Below, one piece after another: positions 60,007 to 63,554 of a stretch of DNA of 64,000 nucleotides. The notes beneath the pieces were generated by a model, which ran no database searches, had not been told where the DNA came from, and worked only from the letters and a program-made list of their open reading frames with translations. The stretch is from Bactericera cockerelli. Taxonomy: Eukaryota; Arthropoda; Insecta; Hemiptera; Triozidae. Made by a program: the position numbers and the translations under genes. The stretch covers positions 37,537,112 through 37,601,111 of the forward strand of contig CM044961.1 in NCBI GenBank assembly GCA_024516035.1. Reading direction: 5' to 3'. Every line of letters begins with the position of its first letter. Positions within the stretch are counted from its first letter, which is position 1.

Positions 60007-61179
60007 TCTATAGTTCCGAAACCCCCTTCTTTCATATACAAGGTGTCCATAAAGTCCCAGTCCAGCCCCCATGTCTTGGAAACCTCTGGGAATATTTAAA
60101 AACACAAAAATCTGTATTCCTTTTTATTCATTAATATTGCAGAAATAGGACTAAAGAGTACCTTTTTGCCAGTAGTTCAAACTAAGTCTCATTCTCATAT
60201 GTCATCAAAAATACTATCAGTCTTACTGGAGGAAAGGGCTTTATGAAATATAAAACCATCACTTATCCAGTGATCTAAGAAAATCCAAATGAGAACTTAC
60301 AGCCAGTGTAACCCAGTAATGCAGCTGAGCATTCTCCTGTGTGAGAATAGCTATGGCTTCACTGCCTTCTGGAAGCTGATCAAAATGAAGCTCTATGACC
60401 TGTAACAGAAAATAATAAGGTTAGAAACGTAACAAACATAATTATATTGAAGGAAATAGTCAGTAATATTGGAATGGTGGATACACTAGTTCCCATTGAA
60501 TTACCTAAATGAAGAACCCCCAACAATGATGGAGATGGTAAATGCATTTTTCCAAAATACAAATATTCTTTGAAATTCTTTCTTTCTGTTTTTATTTATT
60601 GAAAATCACCAGATTTTCAACACCTTCTATATTTTTACAAATTTTCAAGGTGAAGTAAAAATGCTAGTAAGATACATTAAACTGAGTTCATTTAGCAAGA
60701 GTAGAGCAAGCACACGAACTTGAAAATTAAGGCCTAATTAATAGATGTTTTTGTAATAACCCACAGAGTTAAGTCTTGGTTGCTGCACTGTCTTAGATGG
60801 GGAAATCCAATGATAAGCTATGACTTAAGTTTTTCATTTTGCCCTTAGATTTTTTTTTTAATGTCAGAGCATGATTTCCCATACAGACACTTACGCCTGA
60901 AGTTTTTAAAAAAAGTTAACATATTGTTTTTAAAAAAAGTTAACTATGTGATATCACAATTACTCAAACTTGCTTTACAAAATCTACTAACTTGTTTTAA
61001 AATTAAGACAGGATATTTTATTCATACATTTGTGTGTACATACAAACCTGTTGGGTTTCCACAGTTGGTGGTAGATAATTTTGACCATCTCAAGAAGATA
61101 ATATTCAAGTTGATGACGAAGACAAACTCACCTCTGAATCTGTGTCCCTCAAAGGGATCTCTATTGAGTTACTAGGCAT
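17870..61179 (-). CDS. CTR9: CTR9, Paf1 complex TPR subunit (whole gene span, 19 exons)
   Basis: CTR9 is the TPR scaffold of the nuclear Paf1 complex, which travels with RNA polymerase II and supports elongation and co-transcriptional histone modification. The conceptual protein follows animal CTR9 from end to end: an N-terminal [11 protein letters not shown] block, then serial TPR helices (for example [34 protein letters not shown] and [18 protein letters not shown]), then a lysine/arginine coiled tail and a Ser-rich C terminus. Exons run 61132-61179, 60301-60399, 54355-54594, 53419-53687, 53102-53297, 50103-50330, 48280-48411, 47623-47801, 46191-46399, 38874-39055, 37424-37604, 34441-34634, 32411-32482, 29998-30143, a damaged exon 15 (about 28330-28400), 21445-21701, 20238-20340, 19218-19390 and 17870-18188. 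All phases match except around exon 15. About 1,075 codons are visible; human CTR9 has 1,173 residues. Family identification is by remembered similarity. Confidence 0.95.
18195..18883 (+). repeat. ~20-bp satellite in the last CTR9 intron
   Basis: Some 30 units of GTAGGTCAAACGTAGTTTA with variants, interrupted by a MITE at 18884-19018 and continued to about 19085. It lies between exons 18 and 19. Confidence 0.93.
18884..19018. mobile_element. MITE (GGGCGGAATTAATAGAC ends)
   Basis: Inverted ends AGGGCGGAATTAATAGAC and GTCTATTAATTTCGCCCT, interior ACCTCTGTGGCGCTAAGTCA. 135 bp, inserted in the 20-bp satellite. Confidence 0.85.
19092..19217 (-). repeat. Second copy of CTR9 exon 18 donor end
   Basis: About 105 bp of exon 18 (from [11 protein letters not shown] to SASGS) with its GTAACT donor is repeated once, 121 bp away. 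Again the unit spans the exon-intron boundary. Confidence 0.9.
19218..19390 (-). CDS. CTR9: CTR9 exon 18
   Basis: [57 protein letters not shown] plus two bases. The acceptor is CTCCAG and the donor GTAACT. KSKAIISSSD-type text occupies this place in vertebrate CTR9. Confidence 0.88.
19708..19817. repeat. Inverted repeat made of two SINE family A tails
   Basis: TTGTGTTGTGTTACAAATTC...GAGTAGCATCGACATTACG faces ATTGTCAATGCTACCCACTA...TATGACATAGCAACACAA, giving an imperfect hairpin. Confidence 0.65.
20075..20237 (-). repeat. Second copy of CTR9 exon 17 donor end
   Basis: The exon end ([19 protein letters not shown] then GTAAGTG) recurs with its donor at 20113, 125 bp from the donor of the main copy, together with intron text CTCGATATGAC. 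This is a duplication of two units spanning the exon-intron boundary. Confidence 0.9.
20238..20340 (-). CDS. CTR9: CTR9 exon 17
   Basis: One base, then [20 protein letters not shown] and [14 protein letters not shown]. The acceptor is TGTTTCAG and the donor GTAAGTGCC. It is a basic, low-complexity tail exon; assignment rests on phase and position. Confidence 0.85.
20384..20601 (-). mobile_element. tRNA-like SINE (family C)
   Basis: Complete copy. On its own strand the head reads ACTGGTAGTCAAGTGGTTAA then CGCGCTAGTCTGGTAATCC, with B box GGTTCGAATCCCACCC. In the intron upstream of exon 17. Confidence 0.85.
20622..20700 (-). repeat. Dispersed repeat (family G), inverted fragment
   Basis: GTTGTAACCTTGGCTACAGC and GAGAGTGATAGTCTCCAGCC match the 3' end of the 4500-4738 repeat in reverse. 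Confidence 0.6.
20844..20972. mobile_element. MITE (GGGCGGAATTAATAGAC family), opposite orientation
   Basis: AGGGCGAAATTAATAGAC at the left; the right end stops at ACGTCTATTAATA. The interior is the reverse complement of 18884-19018. Confidence 0.8.
21080..21374 (-). mobile_element. tRNA-like SINE (family D)
   Basis: TATTTATACTGCCCGATAAG, TATTATTATGTGGTAAAAAT, B-box complement GGGTTTCGAACC and head complement GCCTTTACCACTGAGCTACC. A ~90-bp insertion lies in the head (21235-21340). Confidence 0.82.
21445..21701 (-). CDS. CTR9: CTR9 exon 16
   Basis: [20 protein letters not shown], then [15 protein letters not shown] (the family's conserved EKTKNILMF-like block), then a Gly/Arg-rich and Ser/Asp-rich stretch ending RERKKK plus two bases. 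The acceptor is CCCCTCAG and the donor GTGAGTGG. Confidence 0.93.
22460..28330 (-). repeat. ~75-bp tandem array of CTR9 exon 15 donor end (5.9 kb)
   Basis: By length about 75-80 copies. Each reads, on the gene strand, a (GGA)n tract, then exon text [10 protein letters not shown], donor GTAAGAATAGAATAGTGTGG and the next (GGA)n. Units differ mainly in the number of GGA triplets. The copy next to exon 16 is clean. Copies from ~27.2 kb upward, toward the acceptor side, accumulate 1-3 base indels. Leu/Ser/Pro-rich open frames on the + strand here are by-products of the repeat. Confidence 0.95.
28330..28400 (-). pseudogene. CTR9: CTR9 exon 15, only both ends visible (collapsed or deleted)
   Basis: After a CCCCCAG acceptor the - strand reads a degraded YFQYL start (the phase fits exon 14, giving K-YFQYL), then within ~40 bp shifts frame to [10 protein letters not shown] and runs into the FKLKQIEDE end that borders exon 16. 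Family members have roughly 65-70 residues between these points, including a conserved YHVARAR block and an acidic/basic helix. I find none of this anywhere between exons 14 and 16. The flanking sequence (27.8-28.7 kb) is full of small indels relative to neighbouring repeats. Confidence 0.7.
28375..29612 (-). repeat. Tandem array of CTR9 exon 15 acceptor end
   Basis: Units of ~51-53 bp (28.7-29.03 kb) carry a pyrimidine tract, CCCCAG and the exon start ATACTTCCAGTACC. Further copies of the same acceptor piece lie near 29165, 29268, 29385, 29475 and 29605, now spaced by LINE-tail or unrelated sequence. Copies at 28.40-28.70 kb are ragged with many small indels. Confidence 0.9.
29640..29770 (+). 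mobile_element. LINE 3' end
   Basis: CTTGGGTGAAAGCGATTGCC, a short GCCATTGGCAATA hairpin, CCCCGTCCTTTAGTTGGGAC and a T/A-rich end. Confidence 0.7.
29771..29988 (-). mobile_element. tRNA-like SINE (family C)
   Basis: Complete copy adjacent to the donor of CTR9 exon 14. Same head and B box as 20384-20601. Confidence 0.85.
29998..30143 (-). CDS. CTR9: CTR9 exon 14
   Basis: Forty-eight codons plus two bases: [20 protein letters not shown], then [20 protein letters not shown] and VNELGLSQ. The acceptor is TATTCTCAG and the donor GTAAGTG. This is the only copy that runs through to a donor. Its first ~60 bases and acceptor are multiplied upstream to 31.8 kb. Confidence 0.93.
30144..31797 (-). repeat. 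Two-tier tandem array of CTR9 exon 14 acceptor end
   Basis: Two interleaved unit types: an 83-bp unit (38 bp of exon start plus 45 bp) and a 45-bp unit without the acceptor AG. Together they give a 128-bp period in places. The 45-bp unit joins exon text YNIALIL directly to the intron pyrimidine tract (TTCCCTTCCTCTTGTATTAT) and back into exon, with ATTCT shared at the junction. The 45-bp unit is a multiple of three and open on both strands. The two upstream-most acceptor copies have lost 9 bp of exon. Confidence 0.93.
31855..32005 (-). repeat. SINE family A fragment
   Basis: Diverged body with CTCACGAGGTATGAGTGGAC and GCCGCCACTGGTCGTTACTC. The head is missing. Confidence 0.65.
32411..32482 (-). 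CDS. CTR9: CTR9 exon 13
   Basis: Twenty-four codons, [20 protein letters not shown] then MLLK, with acceptor GTTCCCAG and donor GTAAGCAC. It corresponds to the YLARALFKCGKLQE helix of vertebrate CTR9. Confidence 0.94.
32742..33692. mobile_element. Non-autonomous DNA element with ~45-bp inverted ends
   Basis: AATTGAATGGGTGAGAAGAA plus CCAGGAATGTCAAAAATC at the left is inverted at the right (GACATTCCTGGTTCTTCTAC, CACCCATTCAATT). The interior holds ACTACTCGACCGATTTTGAT repeats and AGAAATCGGAAGTATTGTGT. A piece of it recurs inverted at 19.55-19.64 kb. No coding capacity recognised. Confidence 0.78.
33712..33830 (-). repeat. SINE family D fragment
   Basis: TATCGTCTTATTTTTACTGC, CCAGCAGTAAGCCCAAGCCG and AAATGGGAGTATAAGTTGTC. 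The head is missing. Confidence 0.75.
33840..34390. other. No gene seen
   Basis: AT-rich intron sequence. The last 140 bp end in CAATAAAAACATATTC and could be an old LINE tail, but this is weak. Confidence 0.4.
34395..34438 (-). repeat. SINE family D fragment at exon 12 donor
   Basis: ATGTCCCAGTTGGGTTTCGA and ACCCACGACCTCTGGATTCC abut the donor side of exon 12. Confidence 0.7.
34441..34634 (-). CDS. CTR9: CTR9 exon 12
   Basis: Two bases completing Gly, then [40 protein letters not shown] and [12 protein letters not shown]. The acceptor is CCCCTCCAG and the donor GTACTG, phase 0. A SINE head abuts the donor side. Confidence 0.95.
34656..34786. mobile_element. MITE (GGGCGGAATTAATAGAC family)
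   Basis: AGGGCGGAATTGATAGAC to GTCTATTAATTCCGCACT, about 20 bp from the CTR9 exon 12 acceptor. Confidence 0.85.
35024..35306. mobile_element. MITE with TTAA target sites (piggyBac-like)
   Basis: CACGTTCGTTACC and its inverse GGTAACGAACGTG form the ends, with TTAA directly outside both (35020-35023, 35307-35310). 283 bp, no coding capacity. Confidence 0.85.
35392..35587 (-). mobile_element. tRNA-like SINE (family D)
   Basis: Complete copy: ATCGCCTTTTTTATACTGCC to TTTACCACTGAGCTATCGGG. Inserted between two copies of a pogo-like end. Confidence 0.85.
35733..35992 (+). mobile_element. tRNA-like SINE (family A)
   Basis: Head AGTCACTGTGGCCGAGTGAG, B box GGGTTCGATTCCC, body GGGGTCCACTCATACCTCAT, tail CCTACTAAAATTGTGACAAT. 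Oriented opposite to CTR9. Confidence 0.85.
36240..37423 (-). repeat. Tandem array of CTR9 exon 11 3' half with donor site
   Basis: Eight extra copies of the exon end ([18 protein letters not shown] then GTGAGT) at about 36300, 36403, 36550, 36653, 36756, 36925, 37094 and 37263. The proximal units are 169 bp and include the exon from NIWLQ onward. The distal units are 103-147 bp and carry less exon. Between copies lie runs of a CCAGGAGTAGGC-like 10-11 bp repeat derived from the intron start. Confidence 0.93.
37424..37604 (-). CDS. CTR9: CTR9 exon 11
   Basis: Sixty codons plus one base, [20 protein letters not shown] through [11 protein letters not shown], with acceptor CCTCACAG and donor GTGAGT. 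Its 3' part with the donor recurs eight more times to 36.24 kb, so the donor used cannot be known from sequence. I took the copy continuous with the acceptor. Confidence 0.9.
37912..38117 (-). mobile_element. tRNA-like SINE (family D)
   Basis: Complete copy, CGCCTTATTTATACTACCCG to CCACTGAGCTATCGGGACAG, directly followed by a family A SINE. Confidence 0.85.
38120..38393 (-). mobile_element. tRNA-like SINE (family A)
   Basis: Same family as 7156-7453. The tail GTGACATAATAACCCAAAGA is at the low coordinate and the head GTCACCGTGGCCGAGTGAGT at 38393. Confidence 0.85.
38425..38500 (-). repeat. Dispersed repeat (AAAAAGTTAGTCCA type), inverted copy
   Basis: Reverse complement of the 52-125 repeat with few changes. 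Confidence 0.6.
38493..38650 (+). mobile_element. LINE 3' end
   Basis: GATTGGGTGGAAGAAATTGC, CACAGGCAATAACCCCGCCC, then a T-rich tail and CCTAATAAAGCATA. Confidence 0.7.
38680..38870 (-). mobile_element. tRNA-like SINE (family E)
   Basis: Inverted head: TTAGCTCAGTGGTAAAGCAC then CGCTTGCCATGCGGAAGGTC with B box GGGTTCGAACCCC. The same family is at 54003. It ends at the CTR9 exon 10 donor. Confidence 0.83.
38874..39055 (-). CDS. CTR9: CTR9 exon 10
   Basis: Two bases completing Cys, then [40 protein letters not shown] and [10 protein letters not shown]. The acceptor is CCGGCAG and the donor GTGCGT. A SINE head lies only a few bases beyond the donor. The donor is inferred from phase agreement with exon 11. 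Confidence 0.92.
39330..39422 (-). repeat. SINE family A body fragment
   Basis: ACTCATTTTTCCTCACCAGG and TATGAGTGAACCCTGAACAT match the family A body. A piece resembling family D (GGACTAAAGAGTCCCATTAT) precedes it. Confidence 0.65.
39430..39600 (+). repeat. Dispersed repeat (family G)
   Basis: GGGTTTAATGGCTTATAAAC through CCAAGCTGGTTACAACAACA, the same family as 4500-4738. A SINE family C copy follows immediately. Confidence 0.6.
39601..39797 (+). mobile_element. tRNA-like SINE (family C), 3' end cut by hAT insertion
   Basis: Head GGTAGTCAAGTGGTTAACGC, B box TTGGTTCGAATCCCACCC, tail GTTACCTTCCACTAAAG. The rest of its tail (AGTG) resumes at 45935 beyond a 6.1-kb insertion. Confidence 0.88.
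39798..40143 (+). mobile_element. hAT-like MITE, left copy
   Basis: Terminal CAGGGCTGCCCAACC and GGTTGGGCACCCCTG. The interior includes AGTGTTTGGGTCGATCACG and GGTCGATCGCGTTGATTATC. 346 bp. Confidence 0.87.
40144..41550. other. AT-rich interior of the composite unit, no gene seen
   Basis: Short open frames only and no recognisable transposase, RNA gene or exon. It precedes the 38-bp satellite. Confidence 0.6.
41555..45125. repeat. ~38-bp satellite array with higher-order structure (3.6 kb)
   Basis: Unit GAGTCTACAAAATTGTGAAG plus TATGAGAATCAAAATTCC (37-39 bp) mixed with a 35-bp variant containing ACAAAAATAAGTATGAG. Blocks of variant units recur in the same order about 1.58 kb apart (for example 42560 and 44143, 43010 and 44595). 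Confidence 0.93.
45635..45926 (+). mobile_element. hAT-like MITE, right copy
   Basis: Same ends and orientation as the left copy, 292 bp, with two internal deletions and a run of 14 G near 45847. Its left flank does not match the left copy's inner flank, so it has no private 8-bp duplication. Confidence 0.87.
46191..46399 (-). CDS. CTR9: CTR9 exon 9
   Basis: One base completing Arg, then [39 protein letters not shown], and HPNYID plus one base. The acceptor is AATCTCAG and the donor GTAAGTATT. It reads TPR repeats of the central superhelix. Confidence 0.95.
46745..47255 (-). mobile_element. tRNA-like SINE (family A) fragment split by another SINE
   Basis: Family A tail at 46745-46833 resumes at 47185-47255. 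A different SINE (46834-47184) sits inside with the 16-bp direct repeat AATATCCCAATATCTT at both edges. A second family A copy follows at 47258. Confidence 0.85.
46834..47184 (-). mobile_element. tRNA-like SINE (family H), nested, with 16-bp target duplication
   Basis: On the - strand: head GCAGCCTCCGTGGCGTAATG, B box GAGTTCAACTCCC, and a body whose + strand form reads GGCTGGATGCCCTTCCTAAC, a motif I recall as conserved in SINEs of many animals (name uncertain). Target duplications are at 46818-46833 and 47185-47200. Confidence 0.88.
47258..47513 (-). mobile_element. tRNA-like SINE (family A)
   Basis: Tail, body (TTTTTCCTCACGAGGTGTAA) and head complement (AACTTACTCGGCTACGGTGA) as in the other family A copies. 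Confidence 0.83.
47623..47801 (-). CDS. CTR9: CTR9 exon 8
   Basis: [20 protein letters not shown] through [16 protein letters not shown] plus two bases (phase 2). The acceptor is CCTCAG and the donor GTGAGA. The PPEILNNVG stretch is a CTR9 hallmark. Confidence 0.95.
47846..47893 (-). repeat. Stray copy of an internal piece of CTR9 exon 8
   Basis: A ~48-bp near-copy of exon 8 positions ~47738-47785 (the [15 protein letters not shown] coding part) lies upstream in the intron, with a few substitutions. It has no acceptor of its own and looks non-functional. Confidence 0.8.
47915..48055 (-). repeat. tRNA-like SINE (family B), - orientation
   Basis: Same family as 3936-4070: the inverted head ends in AAGCTACTGAGGTCG, with a GAACTCGAATC B-box complement and the shared tail GTGTTAATCAC. 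Confidence 0.75.
48280..48411 (-). CDS. CTR9: CTR9 exon 7
   Basis: Forty-four codons, [20 protein letters not shown] to [10 protein letters not shown], with acceptor TTTCCAG and donor GTAAGAAC, phase 0 on both sides. Confidence 0.94.
49050..49232 (-). mobile_element. LINE 3' end
   Basis: The - strand reads GGGTTGGGTGGAAGAGATTG, CCATAGGCAATAACGCCACC, CTTTAGTTAGGACATGTG and an A/T-rich tail. It supplies the LINE piece found in the exon 6 array. Confidence 0.75.
49355..49500 (-). mobile_element. LINE 3' end, shorter copy
   Basis: Same hairpin and GGTGGAAGAGATTG text followed by a different A/T-rich tail. Confidence 0.65.
50103..50330 (-). CDS. CTR9: CTR9 exon 6
   Basis: Seventy-six codons, [17 protein letters not shown] through VYRGDTEN, flanked by CCCCCAG and GTGAGT. 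Its last ~40 bases and donor are repeated about a dozen times just downstream in the gene (49010-50100). The copy taken as real is the one continuous with the rest of the exon. Confidence 0.94.
50681..50760 (+). mobile_element. tRNA-like SINE head (family A), truncated
   Basis: Only the tRNA-like head: AGTCACCGTGGCAGAGTGAG through GGGTTCGATTCCCAGCGGGG. The family body is missing and LINE sequence follows. A 5S-SINE tail piece (CTTTCAACTGCATGGTCATA) lies just before it. Confidence 0.8.
50830..52260 (+). mobile_element. 5'-truncated LINE with reverse transcriptase remnant
   Basis: Reads [40 protein letters not shown] and [12 protein letters not shown] (catalytic YADD), then changes frame near 51250 ([31 protein letters not shown]) and again near 51738 ([15 protein letters not shown]). 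The endonuclease is missing. It ends in AATAAAAATAAAGAGTATTG and A-runs. It is diverged from the other two YADD LINEs here. Confidence 0.85.
52290..52600 (+). repeat. Tandem duplication of ~175 bp, A-rich
   Basis: The segment ATGCCTGCCATTGGCTGCCA ... AAGAAGGTATAC ... AATAATTGTTAGTTTAGTAA occurs twice (about 52312 and 52486). Confidence 0.85.
52775..52855 (+). repeat. ~38-bp tandem repeat, two copies and part of a third
   Basis: AACTCGGACTATAGTGTGCT then GGGATTGGTTGAAACTCG repeats. Confidence 0.8.
53102..53297 (-). CDS. CTR9: CTR9 exon 5
   Basis: The first base completes the Arg codon from exon 4, followed by [19 protein letters not shown] and ending [16 protein letters not shown]. The acceptor is TACCACAG and the donor GTATTA, phase 0 at the end. 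Confidence 0.95.
53419..53687 (-). CDS. CTR9: CTR9 exon 4
   Basis: Begins [17 protein letters not shown] and contains the TPR sequence [20 protein letters not shown] and the following [16 protein letters not shown]. It ends EKA plus two bases (phase 2). The acceptor is CTTAG and the donor GTAATTA. These are very highly conserved CTR9 segments. Confidence 0.95.
54003..54255 (+). mobile_element. tRNA-like SINE (family E)
   Basis: Head CGATTAGCTCAGTGGTTAAG, CTTGCCATGCGG (GCC at the anticodon place), B box GGGTTCGATCCCC, then the body GGGATACCTTCCGGTGCGCT shared with 38680-38870. The body and lack of a clean acceptor stem make it a SINE rather than a tRNA gene. Confidence 0.85.
54355..54594 (-). 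CDS. CTR9: CTR9 exon 3
   Basis: Eighty codons from [20 protein letters not shown] through the conserved DYRDVEKDQ block, a Lys/Glu-rich helix and [11 protein letters not shown]. The acceptor is TTATTTCAG and the donor GTAAGAAG, phase 0. This is the start of the TPR superhelix. Confidence 0.95.
54650..54875 (+). repeat. Diverged direct repeat in CTR9 intron 2
   Basis: GATTGATTTTAATAAGAAAC with ATCTAAAAGATC recurs as AATTGATATTAATAAGAAAC with ATCTAAAAGACT about 170 bp later. Confidence 0.65.
55205..56826 (+). pseudogene. LINE ORF1: coiled coil and SGNH-hydrolase-like domain, frameshifted N terminus
   Basis: An ATG at 55205 opens [20 protein letters not shown], which stops at 55373-55375. The downstream frame is already open from about 55350 ([20 protein letters not shown]) and continues to 56826, so one small indel separates them. 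Order: coiled coil, Pro/Ser linker, SGNH-like domain with [12 protein letters not shown] (nucleophile block), VVAGTNDVF and [10 protein letters not shown] (catalytic Asp/His block), then a His/Pro/Tyr-rich tail. Unlike the 14-15 kb copy, all three catalytic blocks are present. Confidence 0.85.
56979..59879 (+). CDS. LINE ORF2: AP-endonuclease and reverse transcriptase, intact
   Basis: 966 codons without interruption. N-terminal endonuclease: [36 protein letters not shown], a C-terminal block around DEDNPHPAW. Reverse transcriptase: [47 protein letters not shown] and [11 protein letters not shown] (catalytic Asp pair), then the thumb region [13 protein letters not shown] and [10 protein letters not shown]. 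It starts 152 bp after ORF1 ends. It appears coding-competent, though ORF1 is not. Confidence 0.92.
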   Translation: MNSGVPGTCNNSNRDSNRGIIEQVRVFYQNTRGLKSKTDTFSLNLLTEDYDIICITESWLTTDVASRELFDSRYDVFRLDRDPVITQKTKGGGLLVAVKKCITATPISHYSICSADSEVMYLKLSIFGHQVYLVLCYLPPYVKTETLEQLALSICNIDELINSNLILLGDFNIPEYASHVAGGENTQYSSRMLHLSQIISFYNLDNFNHIRNCDGRLLDLCFSNFHKSRITRRTAPTLSIEKSDGLVDEDNPHPAWTLNIELRRYDNNAYTPPPPPNGSTCNFNFKKSNFPQLRDEISKINWNLILNIEDVDEALSIFYQTLNEAFSLSVPTYPSRSVKFKFPKWWTRETQITYKRKERLRKIKHKSKRQEEEYVVLRKQIRKSIKQDYQSHIVHITEELKKGNSQSFWNLKKEKTTDGSKRTLTYKDQLLTDPEAIVNSFADHFVNAYNQTPSLYLPDTSDHTELFHIEEISQEDVAVEMAKMPTNKPPGPDGIPPLIYSQCADHLKIPLTLIFNLALRTKQFPSLLKESIVTPVPKKNGEQDISGHRPISNLNVAAKIFEGVMYEKMSSFIFQKISPQQHGFVNHKSTVGNLVEFCDFTARAISQQGQVHTVYTDVEKCFDRLSHDAILNKLIRVGFSIPLTQLFGSYLQNRKIFVKYLNKRSSPFIPTSGIVQGSKLSSLLFILTYDDLHKLIRHSQVLLYADDLKIFKVIHNTEDCQHLQEDLTSISAWLSTIGLNFHPKKCYVMNYTNKENPITHTYHINNTPLDYVEHYKDLGVTFEKNLDFRKHLDEIEKRAFQRLGMIIRFSKPIQDLDALKLLYQSLVRSILEYGSILWSPCTQVAIKSLERIQARFTRFAFNKENNFYPLYPNYIEYDLLIEQFDLSSLQDRRLATQIKFINNVICGSVNHPYVTDKVQFREIDPRLRSAATRQLNIPNKKEVYLYKSPIIKAMASYNVKTLIPNP
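60005..60300. other. No gene seen
   Basis: Intron sequence between the LINE tail and exon 2. ACAAGGTGTCCATAAAGTCC near 60039 resembles a mariner-like end but no partner was found. Confidence 0.4.
60301..60399 (-). CDS. CTR9: CTR9 exon 2
   Basis: Thirty-three codons beginning [12 protein letters not shown] and ending HYWVTLA. The acceptor is TGTTACAG and the donor GTAAGTTC, phase 0 on both sides. It continues exon 1 exactly as in other CTR9 proteins. The 5.7-kb intron after it holds a nearly complete LINE on the opposite strand. Confidence 0.93.
60730..60846. mobile_element. MITE (GGGCGGAATTAATAGAC family), diverged
   Basis: GGCCTAATTAATAGATGTTT at the left, interior ATGGGGAAATCCAATGATAA and right end TTTTGCCCTTA follow the family with many changes. 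Confidence 0.65.
61132..61179 (-). CDS. CTR9: CTR9 exon 1 (start codon)
   Basis: Sixteen codons, [16 protein letters not shown], followed by donor GTGAGT. This matches the conserved CTR9 N terminus. The ATG at 61177-61179 is chosen because family proteins start at this point and no longer in-frame extension is needed. The exon ends in phase 0. Confidence 0.9.
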
Positions 61180-61536
61180 CTTGAATTGGTTGAGACCTCT
61201 GTCTCTGACTTAGGGCTTCTGGAGTTTCGGTCACTAGAAGATCACCATCAGGAGGATTGAAATTCAAGTTATCACAGCCATTATGTCAAATAATCAATGA
61301 ATTGTCTGAAAATAAGTACCTAATCACAAAAAGTCAAAGATTTAATTAATATTCAAAAAAACTTTCAAAAATTTCTGGTTTCAGAAGGTGGTCAGAAATT
61401 TTCAAATTTCAAATTTTTGTCGTCAAAAGAGCATGTGTGTGAAGCTATCAACGCTTGTAGTAAAAATATGAGAGTATACAGGGTAGGACAAAATAAACGT
61501 CACATGTAGCAGTTTTTTATTTTCTTCAAAATAATA

Positions 61537-62055
61537 CAGTGAAATTCACTTCTAACGACGCCGGATAAAACGGGTCGGTTNNNNNNNNNNNNNNNNNNNN
61601 NNNGACTCGATAAAACGACCTTCCACTTATATCGACGGAACTTGCCGGTCCCTTGAATTTTCCTATACCAGTACATTGAGCCCCTCCAGTTATTGCGAAG
61701 TCGGTTACAGCGTCCTGATTTTCAGGCAAATTTGGAATTATCCTTCACAAAATCCTCCGGTTATAACGACGGCGCCTTTCAATAAATAGATTTTTTTGTT
61801 TTCATGTTGTGACTAATATAGAAATAGACAAGACACGTGCTACCATTGTAGAGATGTAAGAATTAGTATCCTTTATTCCTTTAGTATTGTTTTGAATTCA
61901 TAGGTTACGGTGTCGCGTAAATCAAGGTTTTTTCATTATTTATGCAATATGCATGCCTGTACCAGCTTAGGTAGCGTCCGGATACAAAACGACCATCCGG
62001 ATATAACGACGGGAAAGTTTGGTTCCTTGGGAGTCGTTATAAGTGAACTTCACTG
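61537..62055. mobile_element. Non-autonomous DNA element with pogo-like ends, containing the N gap
   Basis: CAGTGAAATTCACTTCTAAC at the left and GTTATAAGTGAACTTCACTG at the right are imperfect inverted ends. Repeated AACGAC and TATAACGACGG text fills the interior. TA precedes the left end only. A 23-base N run lies at 61581-61603. Confidence 0.7.
61581..61603. other. Assembly gap (23 N)
   Basis: A run of 23 undetermined bases inside the pogo-like element, upstream of CTR9. Confidence 0.99.
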
Positions 62056-63422
62056 CAATAATAGAAAATGTATTTAAGGTCAACACTGATTTTATCATCT
62101 TTAATTTTTCCTACATTAATTTTACCTATCAAAAAATCTTTAATTTTATCTATCACTCTTTAGATTATGTTTCAGGTTTTTTCATTTCAGGATTTTTTTA
62201 GGTGAAGAAATGTCGTCAGATAGGAAACAAGATCGAGCTAAACAGAAAACTAGTCGTTACTAACGAAAATCACATTACTAACATCGGACGTTACTGCCCT
62301 GTGACACTGAAGAGGGAGAGATAGAGAGAGATGCAAACTGACGGAGCCCCCAAAAAGTTGTTCCCCTAGCGGTGACATTTGAAACCAACATTTTTCTTTT
62401 TTTTTTAATTTTAAGGTTATGTTTACCAAATGGAAATTGAATTGAAATCTTCGGAAAACCGTGTTGAGATTGTTGGAAAATTTATTTTATGCGTACTTAA
62501 ACAGATTCTATTGAATTATATTCCTAAAAGAGGATAATTTGTAGTTTAGCTTTATATTTTGAAGGTTGTTAGATAAACCCTGAAGTATATTCAGATTTTC
62601 ACGAACTTTTGGTAAGTAATATGGATTGTGTCTCTTGAACTTCCCTAGCCTCTTTCCCAGGGCCTATCTGCCCCATGATAACAGTGGAGGCTCAGGGGTG
62701 ATTGATAACAAATTTAAAACATCGATCTACTGGTATAAATGATCTTATAAATGAGCTCATCTGAATTAATTGTAAATAGCTTGACCATTTCTCTCTTATT
62801 TAATTTTCCCCAGAGAAAACACAATTTATATACCAAAAGGTCATGGGTTCAAATCAGTTGGGTTCAGATTTTAAAAAGGCCTCAAATAGTATAACTTTAT
62901 GATTGATTTCTTAATTTTGGTCATGTCTTGCTCTAACATTAAGCTCACTGGTTCAGAAAGATTTACATATTTATTGTAAAAACAAATTTTCATTTAACCT
63001 TCACTTACCAATTGCAGATGATGAAAGGAAAATATTGCAAATCCTAACATATTATAAATATCTTAGAGTCCAACTTTCTAAAATTATGCATAAAGCATTC
63101 CTCCTTTCAGTGATATTGAACCTGTTTGTATACAGTGAAATATTAAATGCATATTTCTAAGACTGATTTTGTTTATTGCATCATTGTCTTTTATTTTAAT
63201 ATTAAATACAAGAGCATGAAGAAATTTGACCACTTCTTGGCTGTAATGCTTAAGATTAGATGAGAGATGAGATGTACATGCTCTGATGTTGTATTAAGTT
63301 CTTCAAAACCACAATACTGGTTAGACATTTTTGGGTATTGTCAAGTCTGAGCAATACTCTACTTGGTTTCAAGATATAAGAGTACTTGAAAAACTTCTGA
63401 TTTTTGCTTCAGTCAGTGTTTA
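62056..63422. other. No gene seen upstream of CTR9
   Basis: AT-rich with no convincing exon, RNA gene or terminal repeat. A short GAGAGAGATAGAGAGAGATG stretch is at 62312-62332. Promoter or upstream exons of a neighbour cannot be called. Confidence 0.5.
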
Positions 63423-63554
63423 AGGGCGGAATTAATAGACGTTTTTGTAATACCTCTGTGGTGCTAAGTCACCGATTGCGTACTGTGTAAGATAGGGAAA
63501 AACCGATACTTACCAACGACTTAAATTATTGATGTTGTCTATTAATTCTGCCCT
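63423..63554. mobile_element. MITE (GGGCGGAATTAATAGAC family), cleanest copy
   Basis: AGGGCGGAATTAATAGAC to GTCTATTAATTCTGCCCT with TTAA overlapping both edges. The other copies do not share a clean TTAA, so the target site is unsettled. Confidence 0.85.

Noticed and set aside
61526..61729. 67-residue - strand frame across the N gap
   Set aside because: Runs through undetermined bases inside a non-coding DNA element.
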